From Paraburkholderia atlantica (GTDB lineage Bacteria; Pseudomonadota; Gammaproteobacteria; Burkholderiales; Burkholderiaceae), in NCBI RefSeq assembly GCF_009362785.1, contig NZ_WHNQ01000005.1:1-64000 (forward strand): a stretch of 64,000 nucleotides of DNA. Direction: 5' to 3'. Below are positions 8,333-17,924 of this stretch, piece by piece (the stretch's first letter is position 1; each line of letters starts with the position of its first letter). Under the pieces are notes generated by a model, which made no database searches, was not told the origin of the DNA, and worked only from the letters and a program-made list of their open reading frames with translations. The position numbers and the translations under genes were made by a program.

Positions 8333-9943
8333 TTATTTGCTTTGCACCCGCGCTTGCGGCGCGTCCGCGGCTCGCGCGCTGCTCTGTGCGATGGACGCAG
8401 CGCCGACCGTCGCAGCCGCAGCCGCAGGAGCCGATGCAGGCAGCGGTGCGGGCGCCGCGACATCGCCGGTCTCGCGATTCATCTGCGACGCATCCCAGCC
8501 GCCGCCGAGCGCCTTCACCAGGCCCACCGACGACACCATCCGCTGCCCGGCGATGTTCTCGAGCTTCTGTTCGGCCGTGAACGCCGTGGTCTGCGCGGTC
8601 AGCACATTGACGAAGCCGACCGTACCCGCCTTGTACTCGTTCGTCACGATGGCGAGCGCCTGGCGCGCCGAGTCGACCGCCTGCCGCTGCACGACGATTT
8701 CCTGCTCGAGGATGCGCAGCGACGCGAGGTTGTCCTCGACGTCCTGGAACGCGGCGAGCACCGTCTGCCGATAGGTCGCGACATCCGCGTCATAGGTGGC
8801 GCGGGCGGCCTCGGTTTGCGCCTTGCGCAGGCCGGCGTCGAAGATCGTCCCGGCCAGTTGCGGGCCGAGCGTCCAGAAGCGCGACGGCAACGACAACAAT
8901 TGCGAGAACACCGAATTTTCGAAGCCGCCGGTCGCCGACAGCGTCAGCGACGGGAAGAACGCGGCGATCGCCACGCCGATCTGCTCGTTCGCCGCCGCGG
9001 CCTTGCGTTCCGCCGATGCGATATCCGGCCTGCGTTCGAGCAGCGCGGACGGCATCTGCGCGGGCACGGCGGGCGGCGTCGCGGTGAGCGGCATCGGCGG
9101 CAGCGAGAACATCGACGCGGGCACGCCGATCAGCACCGCGATCGCGTGCTCGTCCTGCGCGCGCTGGATGCCGTTGTCGATCGCGGCGGCCTGCGCCGAT
9201 TGCAGCTGCGTTTGCGCCTGGATCACGTCCGAGCGCGCGGCGACGCCGGCCGCGTACTGATTCTGCGTGAGCTGCAGCGAGCGCTGATAGGCGAGGACGG
9301 TGTCGTCGAGCAGCTTCTGCGTGGAGTCGAGCGCGCGCAGCAGGAAGTAGGTCTGCGCGAGCGTGGCCTGAGCGGATAGGCGCGCGTTCGCGAGGTCGGC
9401 GGCCGCGCCCTGCTGGCCGGCTTTCTGTGCGTTGACCGAGCGCGTGACCGAGCCCCACAGGTCCGGCTCCCAGCTTGCCGTCATCTGGACGTTGAAGCTG
9501 TTATTGATGCCCTCGCGACTGGTCGCCGTCGTCGCATTGCCACCGGTCTGCGTGCCGTTGCCCGAGCGGGTCGCACCCGCCGACGCACCGATGACCGGGA
9601 AGTACGCGGCCCGCGCTTCTCCAACGAGCGCGCGCGCCTGCCGGTAGTTCGCGGCGAATTGCGCGATCGTCTGGTTGGCGGCGTTGAGCTTGTCTTCGAG
9701 TTCGTTGAGCTTCGGGTCTTCGTAGATCGCCCACCAGTCGCCGCGGTCGTGTTGATCGGCGGGTTCGGCGACTTTCCAGCCCGGTGCGGCTTCTTTAAAC
9801 GACGCGGGGATCTCGGTGGCCGGCCGTTGATAGTTCGGGCCGACCGCGCAGGCGGCGACGAGTGCCGCGCAGGCCACGCTGACGGCAAGGGACAGGACGC
9901 GCGGCGCAATTGCCCGCGCGCGCGAGATTCGAACAGACTGCAT
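8333..9943 (-). CDS. Outer-membrane factor lipoprotein of a tripartite efflux pump (NodT/OprM type)
   Basis: TolC-like outer-membrane channel of the RND/MFS efflux family, 536 residues. The signal peptide ends in lipobox LVAAC (Cys32), followed by AVGPNYQRP, the usual mature start of this family. Two outer-membrane efflux repeats follow (about 85-275 and 300-485). I start at ATG 9943 because AAGGA lies 9 nt upstream; the frame extends 16 codons further without support. It diverges from the MarR/DHA2 exporter genes, which suggests one pump, but no adaptor gene is present. The C-terminal tail after about 490 is Ala/Pro-rich. Confidence 0.92.
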   Translation of the reverse strand: MQSVRISRARAIAPRVLSLAVSVACAALVAACAVGPNYQRPATEIPASFKEAAPGWKVAEPADQHDRGDWWAIYEDPKLNELEDKLNAANQTIAQFAANYRQARALVGEARAAYFPVIGASAGATRSGNGTQTGGNATTATSREGINNSFNVQMTASWEPDLWGSVTRSVNAQKAGQQGAAADLANARLSAQATLAQTYFLLRALDSTQKLLDDTVLAYQRSLQLTQNQYAAGVAARSDVIQAQTQLQSAQAAAIDNGIQRAQDEHAIAVLIGVPASMFSLPPMPLTATPPAVPAQMPSALLERRPDIASAERKAAAANEQIGVAIAAFFPSLTLSATGGFENSVFSQLLSLPSRFWTLGPQLAGTIFDAGLRKAQTEAARATYDADVATYRQTVLAAFQDVEDNLASLRILEQEIVVQRQAVDSARQALAIVTNEYKAGTVGFVNVLTAQTTAFTAEQKLENIAGQRMVSSVGLVKALGGGWDASQMNRETGDVAAPAPLPASAPAAAAATVGAASIAQSSARAADAPQARVQSK

Positions 9944-10201
9944 GCAATGAATTCCTTCTGGACGCCGCGGTATGGCCGGGAACGGCGCCACCGGCCGGGC
10001 GAGATCGTGGTCTGCCGGAATGTTAGCGTATGGGCCCGCGCGAGCGCGGGAAACTGAAAGCTGAAAGGTTAATGCGAGGCGGCGCGCAGGTGTGTTACTT
10101 GCCGTGCCGCGATGGTTACGCGTTGTTACCGGCAGCGCGAGGGGCTGCGGGTTTGCGGTGGTTCAGATGGCGAGAAAAGTCCGCGGCGAATCGATGCGCC
10201 T

Positions 10202-10606
10202 TCAGAGCCTCGTTTCTGCGGATTGGGCCTGCTGGCGTTGACGCTGATGCTGGCACGCGAGCTTGCCAGCCGAGGCCCGGCATGACGCCCCGCCGGATGC
10301 GAGGCAAGCGTTGCCGCTGCCGGCCGTCGCAGCGACGACCTTTTCCGGCACAATCGCGAAGCTGTCCTTCGGCAATACGATCTCGCTGGATTCCGCGACC
10401 ATGGCGTTGCCCTTCTTCGCCCGCTTCGTTTCCCGTCGACGCTCGGCCCAAGCGAGCAGCGCGACACCCACCGACCCTCCCGGCAGCACGAACAGTCCCG
10501 CGAATAATGCGAGCTTCCACCAGCGGTGCCGGCCCTGAAAGCTATGGAGTGCGGAATCGGTCAGTGAGCGGCTGAGGCCGCCAAGCGTGTTTTTGAGGTA
10601 CAGCAT
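10202..10606 (-). CDS. Hypothetical small membrane protein
   Basis: I do not recognise this 134-residue product. It has one clear hydrophobic segment (about 32-53) followed by a basic stretch (RRRETKRAKK), and AAAGGA stands about 11 nt before the ATG. The last ~35 residues are compositionally odd (Gln/Arg/Ala rich), so the natural protein may end earlier or the end may be frameshifted. It is read away from the MarR gene and towards the efflux lipoprotein gene. It may also be a chance ORF in GC-rich DNA. Confidence 0.4.
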   Translation of the reverse strand: MLYLKNTLGGLSRSLTDSALHSFQGRHRWWKLALFAGLFVLPGGSVGVALLAWAERRRETKRAKKGNAMVAESSEIVLPKDSFAIVPEKVVAATAGSGNACLASGGASCRASAGKLACQHQRQRQQAQSAETRL

Positions 10607-10701
10607 TGGGGGGAAATCCTTTGGCGCACCTCGCGAAGTGAGCGGCGTGCGGTCGATCGGTCAGAGCATGGTCTCGAATGGCGCAGAACGCGCGAAACTC
10701 A

Positions 10702-10732
10702 TTGCTTGTCATAATATTGACCAGGCAAGCAA
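10702..10732. promoter_or_regulatory. Inverted repeat, candidate regulator site upstream of the marR gene
   Basis: TTGCTTG (10702-10708) and CAAGCAA (10726-10732) form perfect 7-bp arms 17 bp apart in the AT-richer part of the gap between the 134-residue ORF and the MarR gene. A role as an operator is inference. Confidence 0.35.
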
Positions 10733-10808
10733 ATTTCAAGATACTGTGCGGCGCAAATGATTCGACTGTTGTTTTTAGGTTGGCTGGTTGCGCACCGCAA
10801 AATGTGAT

Positions 10809-10836
10809 TTGACTTGTCTGCTTAGGCAGCTAAACT
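10809..10836 (+). promoter_or_regulatory. marR promoter with overlapping TTAG-N4-CTAA palindrome
   Basis: TTGACT (10809-10814), a 16-nt spacer and TAAACT (10831-10836) precede the ATG at 10866. The spacer carries TTAGGCAGCTAA (10822-10833) and the overlapping CTGC-TTAG-GCAG, the kind of short palindrome MarR dimers bind. Placement over the -10 suggests autorepression. Confidence 0.5.
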
Positions 10837-10865
10837 TCGTCTTGCCTGGATGTTTCGGATACCCC

Positions 10866-11375
10866 ATGGTTGATGGCCCCTACAAAGCGGACGAAGTCGA
10901 GCTGACGAGCAGTCTTGGCTACTATCTGACGAAAGCGCGCAATGTGCTGGTCGAGCGCACGGACCGTGCGGTCAAGCCGCTCGGGCTCACCGCGCAGCAG
11001 ATCGGCGTGATTCTGATGCTGTCGTCGAGACGCGCGAGCACGCCTTTCGAGCTGTCGCGCGCAATGTCGTACGACAGCGGCTCGATGACGCGACTGCTGG
11101 ATCGCCTGGAAAAGAAAGGCTTCGTCGTGCGCACGCGTAGCAACGACGACCGACGCATGGTGAAGCTGGAACTGACGCCACAGGGCCATGAGGCCGCGCG
11201 GCAGTTGCCGAACCTGGGCGCGACCGTGCTGAACGACCAACTGCGCGGCTTTACCGCCGAGGAGCACGCGACGCTGATTCACCTGCTCGCCCGTTTCATC
11301 GCAAACGGTCCCGAGGGAGAAGCCGACGTGGGTTGCGGACCGCCGCCACCACCGCCGGACGAACCGCGGCGATGA
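10866..11375 (+). CDS. MarR-family transcriptional regulator
   Basis: Winged-helix dimeric regulator of 169 residues. The recognition region contains SGSMTRLLDRLEKKGFV and the wing NDDRRMVKLELT, both typical of MarR. The start at ATG 10866 gives an N-terminus of normal length; the frame continues upstream without support. The C-terminus ends in a proline run. It lies just upstream of a DHA2 drug exporter, the usual arrangement in which MarR represses the pump until a phenolic or drug ligand binds. Confidence 0.88.
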   Translation: MVDGPYKADEVELTSSLGYYLTKARNVLVERTDRAVKPLGLTAQQIGVILMLSSRRASTPFELSRAMSYDSGSMTRLLDRLEKKGFVVRTRSNDDRRMVKLELTPQGHEAARQLPNLGATVLNDQLRGFTAEEHATLIHLLARFIANGPEGEADVGCGPPPPPPDEPRR

Positions 11376-11586
11376 GCCGAAGCATGCGTCGAAGCGCGGT
11401 CGTCGTCGGATGGCGGCGGCGCTTCATCACGAAGTACTAGCAAGACAATCACGAGACGCCTTTCCCACGCATCATTGTCACTGGATATCTGTCTGGGCAG
11501 AGGGTGATGTGGCATGTAAGCATCGTGTTTGAAAGACCTGATAAAGCTGCCACGACAAGCTTTTCCGCCTGAGGAGAACCAAACCT

Positions 11587-13149
11587 ATGGATGCCACGGC
11601 CCCCAACGCCGCGCTGCCCGCAGCCGAACCCGCTCCGCTCAAAGGCGGCACGCTCGCGCTGTTGACCGTCGGCCTTGCGCTCGGCACCTTCATGGAGGTG
11701 CTCGACACCTCGATTGCGAACGTCGCGGTGCCGACCATTTCCGGCAGCCTCGGCGTCGCGGCCAGCCAGGGCACCTGGGTGATCTCGTCGTACTCGGTCG
11801 CTTCGGCGATCGCCGTGCCGCTCACCGGCTGGCTCGCGCGACGCGTCGGCGAGGTACGACTCTTCACGTTGTCGGTGCTGCTATTCACGATCGCGTCGGC
11901 GGCCTGCGGTTTCGCCCATAACTTCGAATCGCTAATCGCATTCCGGCTTGCGCAAGGGCTGGTGTCCGGCCCGATGGTGCCGCTGTCGCAGACGATCCTG
12001 ATGCGCTCCTACCCGCCCGAGAAACGTGGCCTCGCGCTAGGCTTATGGGCGATGACCGTGATCTGCGCGCCGATCTTCGGCCCGGTGATGGGCGGCTATA
12101 TCACCGATCACTTCACGTGGCCGTGGATCTTCTACATCAACGTTCCGATCGGCCTGTTTTCGGCGTTCTGCGCATATCTGCTGCTGCGGGGCCGCGAGAC
12201 CCGGACGACGCGCCAGCGCATCGACGTGGTGGGTCTCGTGCTGCTCGTGACCGGCGTGTCGTGTCTGCAGATGATGCTCGATCTCGGCAAGGACCGCGAC
12301 TGGTTCAACTCGACGTTCATCGTCGCGCTCGCCGTGATCGCGCTGGTGTCGATCGCGTTTCTCCTCGTGTGGGAATTGACCGAGGAGGAGCCGATCGTCG
12401 ACCTGTCGCTGTTCAAGGATCGCAATTTCGCGCTTGGCGTCGTGATCATTTCGTTCGGCTTCATGGCGTTCTTTGGCTCGGTCGTGATCTTTCCGCTATG
12501 GCTGCAAACGGTGATGGGCTACACGGCCGGCCTCGCGGGCCTCGCCACCGCACCGGTCGGATTGCTCGCGCTGTTTTTATCGCCGATGATCGGCAAGAAC
12601 ATGCACCGGCTGAATTTGCGCATGGTCGCGAGCTTCGCGTTCATCGTGTTCGCGATCGTGTCGTTCTGGAACTCGACGTTCACGCTCGACGTGCCGTTCG
12701 GCCACGTGATCTTGCCGCGGCTCGTGCAGGGCATCGGCGTCGCGTGCTTCTTCGTGCCGATGACGACGATCACGCTGTCGAGCGTGCCCGACGAGCGTCT
12801 TGCGAGCGCGTCGGGTCTGTCGAACTTTTTCCGCACGTTGTCGGGCGCGATCGGCACCGCGATCAGCACGACGTTCTGGGAAAACGACACGATCTATCAT
12901 CACGCGATGCTCGCCGATACGGTCAACACGTATTCGGCGAACACCAACGCCTATACGAATGCGCTCGCGGGAGCCGGGCTGTCCGGCGATGGCCTGACCG
13001 CGCAGTTGAACCAGGTGGTGACGAGCCAGGCGTACATGATGGCCACCAATGACTTTTTCCGCATCTCGTCCGCGGCGTTTATCGTGCTGGCCGTGCTCGT
13101 GTGGATCACTAAGCCACGCAAGGGCGCCGGGCCCTCATTAGGACACTGA
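11587..13149 (+). CDS. DHA2-family (EmrB/QacA) 14-TM multidrug exporter
   Basis: Proton-driven MFS exporter of 520 residues with about 14 hydrophobic segments. Motif LDTSIANVAVPTI (about residue 38) is the DHA2 form of motif D1, and motif A-like GWLARRVGEVR follows. GAGGAGA lies upstream of the ATG. The usual partner adaptor EmrA is not next to it. The outer-membrane factor is about 1.6 kb away on the other strand, so the pump may borrow an adaptor or work alone in the inner membrane. Substrate cannot be read from sequence. Confidence 0.92.
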   Translation: MDATAPNAALPAAEPAPLKGGTLALLTVGLALGTFMEVLDTSIANVAVPTISGSLGVAASQGTWVISSYSVASAIAVPLTGWLARRVGEVRLFTLSVLLFTIASAACGFAHNFESLIAFRLAQGLVSGPMVPLSQTILMRSYPPEKRGLALGLWAMTVICAPIFGPVMGGYITDHFTWPWIFYINVPIGLFSAFCAYLLLRGRETRTTRQRIDVVGLVLLVTGVSCLQMMLDLGKDRDWFNSTFIVALAVIALVSIAFLLVWELTEEEPIVDLSLFKDRNFALGVVIISFGFMAFFGSVVIFPLWLQTVMGYTAGLAGLATAPVGLLALFLSPMIGKNMHRLNLRMVASFAFIVFAIVSFWNSTFTLDVPFGHVILPRLVQGIGVACFFVPMTTITLSSVPDERLASASGLSNFFRTLSGAIGTAISTTFWENDTIYHHAMLADTVNTYSANTNAYTNALAGAGLSGDGLTAQLNQVVTSQAYMMATNDFFRISSAAFIVLAVLVWITKPRKGAGPSLGH

Positions 13150-13200
13150 AGCGAACACGCGGCAGTGGCGAATGTATCGCCGCTGCCGCCGCAGCTTCAG

Positions 13201-13716
13201 CTATTGCGACATCGCCTCGCCATTCGGCAGCGTAGTGGTCTTTCCGGGCATCGTCTCCGGATGCGTCGCATCGGGTGCGTTCTGCGATGGCGTCGCACTG
13301 CCTTGCGGCGCGCTGGCGGCTGTGCCTGTGGTGCCTCTCACATACTGCTTGAAATCGGCACCGGCTTCCCAAGGATTCGGCTTGCAGCCGAGCGAGCTGT
13401 CGCAGTGTGCGGAAAAGCCGATCGTAACGGTGCCATCGGGACCCGCGGCGCGCGTGATCTGAAACGCGAGCGCGCGCTTGCCGCCGTCGGGGCCGGCGGT
13501 CTGGATCAGCGAGTCGTTAGCGGTCTCGATCTCGTACTTCGAATGGCTTGCGACCCATGTTTGCGCCCGTTGCCACCAGAGGTCGCATTCGGCCTTGTTC
13601 GAACACGTCAACGGCTTGGTCGCGATCTGCATGACGTCCGGATTGACCTGACCCTGCGTTGAACATCCCACTGTCGCTACGAGACACAGTGCGGCCAACA
13701 GAGCTTTGTTCTTCAC
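13201..13716 (-). CDS. Hypothetical lipoprotein with conserved Cys-rich domain
   Basis: The 171-residue protein has a signal peptide ending in lipobox ATVGC (Cys18). The mature part has four more cysteines, Cys38 and Cys44 (CSNKAEC) and a CDSSLGC pair at about 105-111, then a Ser/Pro/Thr-rich tail from about 130 that is probably unstructured. I recognise it only as a hypothetical protein type common in Burkholderia. Its function is unknown. It is convergent with the DHA2 exporter. Confidence 0.72.
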   Translation of the reverse strand: MKNKALLAALCLVATVGCSTQGQVNPDVMQIATKPLTCSNKAECDLWWQRAQTWVASHSKYEIETANDSLIQTAGPDGGKRALAFQITRAAGPDGTVTIGFSAHCDSSLGCKPNPWEAGADFKQYVRGTTGTAASAPQGSATPSQNAPDATHPETMPGKTTTLPNGEAMSQ

Positions 13717-13880
13717 GTCGCCACCTCCGCTGTGGAGCCTGTCATAACATTTTGGACCACCTCATCGAAGCGGTGTTTCACCCAGATCAGAGAATCGCGA
13801 CGACGCGCGGAGTATTTGCCGATTCCACGCACGGCTTAACAGCGCGATCCGTAGAGGTTACCTGCGTGTGATTCGGGGCA

Positions 13881-13907
13881 AAGAAAAAGCGGCCACATGG
13901 GCCGCTT
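13881..13907 (-). terminator. gshA terminator
   Basis: On the minus strand AAGCGGCC-loop-GGCCGCTT is followed by a T-rich run, about 35 bp after the gshA stop. Stem arms are 13887-13894 and 13900-13907. Confidence 0.8.
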
Positions 13908-13940
13908 GAATCACTTCTGCAGTCACTGTGGTCCGAACGC

Positions 13941-15557
13941 TCAGACACTGAAACGATTGAGCGTATAGGCCCGATACGCAGCGACGAACGCATCGAACGA
14001 ACCGACCTCCTCGCGTTCGAGCTTCGCCTGTTCGTCGAGCGATTGCACCGCGAGGGCCGCAAACGCCTTGGACTGTTCGGCATCGAGCGGACGCGCGCGG
14101 AAGTACGCGGCGTGCGCTTCACTTTGCGCGAGGCCGAACGCGAGGAAGCTCTGCTGCTGGTCACGCATCGTTTGCAGCACGCGCGCCGATGGCGTCAGCG
14201 ATACGTCCGCGAGCTTCGCGCGTTGCGCGGCGACCGCGCGCGCGTGTTCGTCGCCGCCCTTCAACCGATCGAGCACGGCCGCCGCCGCGTCGATTTTCAC
14301 GAGCAGTTCGTCGGCCCAGTCGATCATCGCGACCGGCTTGCCGTCGCGAACCAGATCGAGGCCCGGCTTGCGGCCTTCCATCGTCACGCGGCCGAAGTTC
14401 TGATTCGCTTCGGTGTATGCGGGCGGAGGCAGCGGCGCGCTGTCGTCGAGCGCACACACGAGCAGGTAAGCGTCGAGAAAGCGCGATGTTTCGAGCGAAA
14501 TGCCGTTCGGCTCGAACGGATCGATGTCCATGCAACGCACTTCGACGTATTGCACGCCGCGCACGGCGAGCGCATGCAGCGGCCGCTCACCCGGATACGT
14601 GACGCGTTTCGGACGAATCGTCGAATAGAACTCGTTTTCGATTTGCAGAACGTTGGTGTTGATCTGCACCCACTCGCCGTCGCGTTGCGTACCGATCTGC
14701 TCGTAGGCGGGATACGGCTGGCTCACGGCTTTCGCGAGCGCGTCAAGATAGCCGGGCAGCGTGTCGTAGTCGGCGTGCAGCGCGGCTTGCGCGGTCGTGT
14801 TCGAATAGCCGAGGTCGCTCATGCGCAGGCTCGTCGCGTACGGGCGATAAAGCGTGTCGGCGTCGAACGTGTCGAGCGTGTGTTTGCGATCGCGGAGAAA
14901 TCGACGATCGAGCGCCGGCGACGCGCCGAACAGATACATCAGCAGCCAGTTCGTGCGGCGGAAATTGCGGATCAGCGCGAGGTAGCGGTCGGACTGGAAG
15001 TCGACGGCGTTCGCGGTGGATTGCTGATCGGCGTGCAGCAGGCGCCACACTTCTTCGTTCAGCGAATAGTTGTAGTGAATGCCCGCGATGCACTGCATCG
15101 TGCGGCCATAGCGCAGCGCGAGGCCGACCCGGTACACGTACTTCAGCTTGCCGATGTTCGACGTGCCGTAGTGCGCGATCGGAATGCCGTCGTCGGTGGC
15201 GGGCAACAGCCCCGGCATCGAGTTGTTCCACAGGATCTCGTCGCCGAGCTCCGCGTAGACGAAACGATGCAGCACGTCGAGCTGCTCGAGCGTTTCGGCG
15301 GCGTCCTGCTCGGCCGACGTGATCAGCTCGAGCAGTGCCTCGGAGTAGTCGGTCGTCAGCGACGGATGTGTGAGCGCCGAGCCGAGCGCGCGAGGATGCG
15401 GCGTCATCGCGAGCTGGCCGTCGCGCGTTACGCGCAGGCTTTCCCTTTCGATGCCGCGCAGGCCGCGTATCAGCGCATCGCGCTGCGGGCTCGAGTCGAG
15501 CACGGCCAGGCGGTGCGAAAGCGCGTCGGTCGTGCAGGATGGTGTGGTGTTTGGCAT
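13941..15557 (-). CDS. gshA: Glutamate-cysteine ligase (type 1)
   Basis: ATP-dependent ligation of Glu and Cys, the first step of glutathione synthesis, in the cytoplasm. The 538 residues fit the proteobacterial type 1 family (about 520). Recognisable blocks are GIERESLRV near residue 31, the PHPRALGSALTHP metal/Glu-binding segment, LLPATDDGIPIAHYG and MQCIAGIHYNYSL. ATG 15557 places the catalytic N-terminus correctly. It stands alone with its own terminator. Confidence 0.95.
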   Translation of the reverse strand: MPNTTPSCTTDALSHRLAVLDSSPQRDALIRGLRGIERESLRVTRDGQLAMTPHPRALGSALTHPSLTTDYSEALLELITSAEQDAAETLEQLDVLHRFVYAELGDEILWNNSMPGLLPATDDGIPIAHYGTSNIGKLKYVYRVGLALRYGRTMQCIAGIHYNYSLNEEVWRLLHADQQSTANAVDFQSDRYLALIRNFRRTNWLLMYLFGASPALDRRFLRDRKHTLDTFDADTLYRPYATSLRMSDLGYSNTTAQAALHADYDTLPGYLDALAKAVSQPYPAYEQIGTQRDGEWVQINTNVLQIENEFYSTIRPKRVTYPGERPLHALAVRGVQYVEVRCMDIDPFEPNGISLETSRFLDAYLLVCALDDSAPLPPPAYTEANQNFGRVTMEGRKPGLDLVRDGKPVAMIDWADELLVKIDAAAAVLDRLKGGDEHARAVAAQRAKLADVSLTPSARVLQTMRDQQQSFLAFGLAQSEAHAAYFRARPLDAEQSKAFAALAVQSLDEQAKLEREEVGSFDAFVAAYRAYTLNRFSV

Positions 15558-15774
15558 TGATGCAAGTCGGGCGTTGCCGGCCGCCGTGTATCGCCAGACG
15601 ATTCACAGACGATGTAGCGGCTGACAACGTTCGGCGGAATTTTCAGTAGCGGGCACTTTAACATCTCGCCAGAACGGCTGCTTGCGGCCGCTTCGGCGGG
15701 ATTTGAGCGGGTACGTCGAGGTCACGCTGAACGACGCCATCGCCATCACGCGTCGTGACGACGCTCAGCTCAAC

Positions 15775-16695
15775 TTACCCGCCGCGTGCCGCGCCCGCCC
15801 GATCCGCTACCTCGTTCCACAGATGCATCGCGGCATACGCGCGATAGGGCCGCCACGCGTCGGTGCGTTTGCGCTGCTGCGCGGGCCGTATCAGCGAAGG
15901 ATCGCGCGCGCTGATCGATTGCATCAGCACGAGATCCGACGCGGGCCATGCATCGGGATCGCGCCATGCGCGCATCGCGACGTATTCGACGGTCCATGGG
16001 CCGATGCCCGCGAGCGCGAGCAACGCAGCGCGCAGGCTTGCGGCGTCGACGGTGTCGCTGCTGTCGAGCGGCACGTCGCCGCTCGCGACCGCGCGCGCGA
16101 AGCCTTGCAACGCGGCGACGCGTTTACCAGGCATGCCGATCTGCGCGAGATCGACTTCGGCGAGCGCGGCCGGCGTCGGAAAACGCCACGCGGTGTTCTG
16201 GTGCGGATGGCCGTCGATGCGTTGGCCCGCGCGCTGCACGAGCCGTCCGATGATGGTCGTCGCGGCCTTCACGCTGACCTGTTGACCGACGATCGCACGC
16301 ACCACCAGTTCGAAGCCCGACCATGCGCCCGGCACTCGCAGGCCAGGCACCGCGGCGACGAGCGGCGCGAGCCACGGGTCCGCGGCGAGTCCGGCGGCGA
16401 TCTTCTTCGGATCGGTGCGCAGATCAAACATCTTCGCGATTGGCGCGGCGAGTGCATCGGCATGCCGGCTCGCCGGCCCTTCAATGCTAGCGACGATGCA
16501 GCGCTTGCGCGGATGCAAGCGCACGCTGAGTGTGCCGCTGTCGCCGTCCCAGTCGATCGCGCGACGATACGCGCCGTCTTCGACGGCTTCGACGCCAGGC
16601 GTCGCGCGGCCGCTGAAGAAACGCAGCAGCCGCGGCCAGTCGAACGGTGCCTTGAACGGTAATTCGAGAGTTGCGACGTCGTTAAGCGTGCTCAA
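15775..16695 (-). CDS. alkA: DNA-3-methyladenine glycosylase II
   Basis: Excises alkylated purines (3-methyladenine and others) from DNA. The 306 residues hold an N-terminal AlkA_N-like domain and a helix-hairpin-helix glycosylase domain with LAGIGPWTVEYVAMRAW followed, a few residues on, by the catalytic Asp in PASDLVL. The start is TTG at 16695, overlapping the ada stop (TTGA), so it is translationally coupled to ada. With ada it forms an adaptive-response unit. Confidence 0.92.
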   Translation of the reverse strand: MSTLNDVATLELPFKAPFDWPRLLRFFSGRATPGVEAVEDGAYRRAIDWDGDSGTLSVRLHPRKRCIVASIEGPASRHADALAAPIAKMFDLRTDPKKIAAGLAADPWLAPLVAAVPGLRVPGAWSGFELVVRAIVGQQVSVKAATTIIGRLVQRAGQRIDGHPHQNTAWRFPTPAALAEVDLAQIGMPGKRVAALQGFARAVASGDVPLDSSDTVDAASLRAALLALAGIGPWTVEYVAMRAWRDPDAWPASDLVLMQSISARDPSLIRPAQQRKRTDAWRPYRAYAAMHLWNEVADRAGAARGG

Positions 16696-17924
16696 GCGGC
16701 GTGATCCAGTTTGGAGTGGTGGGGGTCGGCATCGGGGCGGCTTGCGCGACGGCGTGGCGCGTCGCTGGCTGAAGCGTCGCTTGCGTGCTGAGCCTCATTG
16801 TCGAGCAAGGCGGCCTTGCGCGGCAGCCCCCAGCGATAGCCGGCGAGCGCCCCGCCCTTCTGCACGACGCGATGGCAAGGAATCGCGAGCGCGACCGGAT
16901 TGGTCGCGCATGCGCTCGCGACGGCGCGCACAGCGCGCGGCGAGCCGACCGCCTCGGCGATCTGCGAGTAGCTGCGCGTCTCGCCGTACGGAATGCGCCG
17001 CAGCGCATCCCACACGCGCTGCTTGAACGCGGTCGACGCGATATCGAGCGGCAGGTCGAAGTCCTGGCGTGTGCCGCGCAGATATGCGTCGATCTGCGCG
17101 ATGAACGGCGCGAGCCGCCCGGCGTCTTCGCGCAGCTCGGCGTTCGCGAACTCGCCACGCAATTCGTCGATCAGCAGCGCGGTGTCGTCGCCGAAACCGA
17201 TCTTGCAGATGCCCTTATCGGTCGCCGCGACCAGCACGAAGCCGAGCGAGGTCGGCGCGCTCGCGTAGCGCACCGTGAGCCCGGCGCCCTTGCGCCGGTA
17301 CGCGGACGGCGCCATGCCGAGCTCGGCCGGCGCGCTGTCGTACATGCGCGACGGCGAGCCGAAACCGGCGTCGAGCGTCGCGCGCGTGACGTCGGCGCCG
17401 CCCTGCAGTGCATCGCGCAACGCGGCGCCGCGCTGCGCGGCCTGGTACTGACGCGGCGACACGCCGACCACGCGCTTGAACAGGCGCTGCAAATGGAACG
17501 GGCTCACGTGCACGGCGTCGCTGAGTTGCGCGAGCGTGAGGCGCTGCTGCGGATCGGCGTCGAGCGCGGCGCACGCCCTCGCGACGATGTCGAGTTCGCG
17601 CGGCAGGCCGCCGGGCTGGCAGCGCTTGCAATCGCGAAAGCCCGCGGCGCGCGCGGCGGCGGCATCGGTGAAAAAGGCGACGTTTTCGCGGCGCGGCTGG
17701 CGCGACGCGCACGACGGCCGGCAGAACACCCCGGTCGTTCTGACCGCGTAGAAGAATGAACCGTCGGCATCGCGGTCGCGGTGGGTGACGGCGTCCCAGC
17801 GTTCCTCGTCCGTGCGCCACTGGGTGGTGTCGACGTCGGCGGAGGTGCGCATTTGGGTGGAATGGCGAGTGGTTGCGTTCATGATGTCCTGGGGCCCGGA
17901 TGGGCAGTCAGTGTCGATGCTCAT
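16692..17924 (-). CDS. ada: Ada, bifunctional alkyl-DNA methyltransferase and regulator
   Basis: Repairs methylphosphotriesters and O6-methylguanine and activates the adaptive response once methylated. In order: an N-terminal zinc domain with FCRPSC and DCKRC (four Cys, the first being the methyl acceptor), an AraC-type HTH region (about 105-185) and a C-terminal methyltransferase domain with the acceptor motif IPCHRVV. ATG 17924 has AAGGGG about 10 nt upstream; ATG 17882 is an alternative with AGGA. About 30 extra residues after the catalytic domain are Ser/Arg/Asp-rich. alkA follows with a 4-nt overlap. Confidence 0.93.
   Translation of the reverse strand: MSIDTDCPSGPQDIMNATTRHSTQMRTSADVDTTQWRTDEERWDAVTHRDRDADGSFFYAVRTTGVFCRPSCASRQPRRENVAFFTDAAAARAAGFRDCKRCQPGGLPRELDIVARACAALDADPQQRLTLAQLSDAVHVSPFHLQRLFKRVVGVSPRQYQAAQRGAALRDALQGGADVTRATLDAGFGSPSRMYDSAPAELGMAPSAYRRKGAGLTVRYASAPTSLGFVLVAATDKGICKIGFGDDTALLIDELRGEFANAELREDAGRLAPFIAQIDAYLRGTRQDFDLPLDIASTAFKQRVWDALRRIPYGETRSYSQIAEAVGSPRAVRAVASACATNPVALAIPCHRVVQKGGALAGYRWGLPRKAALLDNEAQHASDASASDAPRRRASRPDADPHHSKLDHAA

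Noticed and set aside
14043..15560. 505-codon plus-strand frame opposite gshA
   Set aside because: Arg/Val-rich antisense shadow with no recognisable motifs; gshA is certain.
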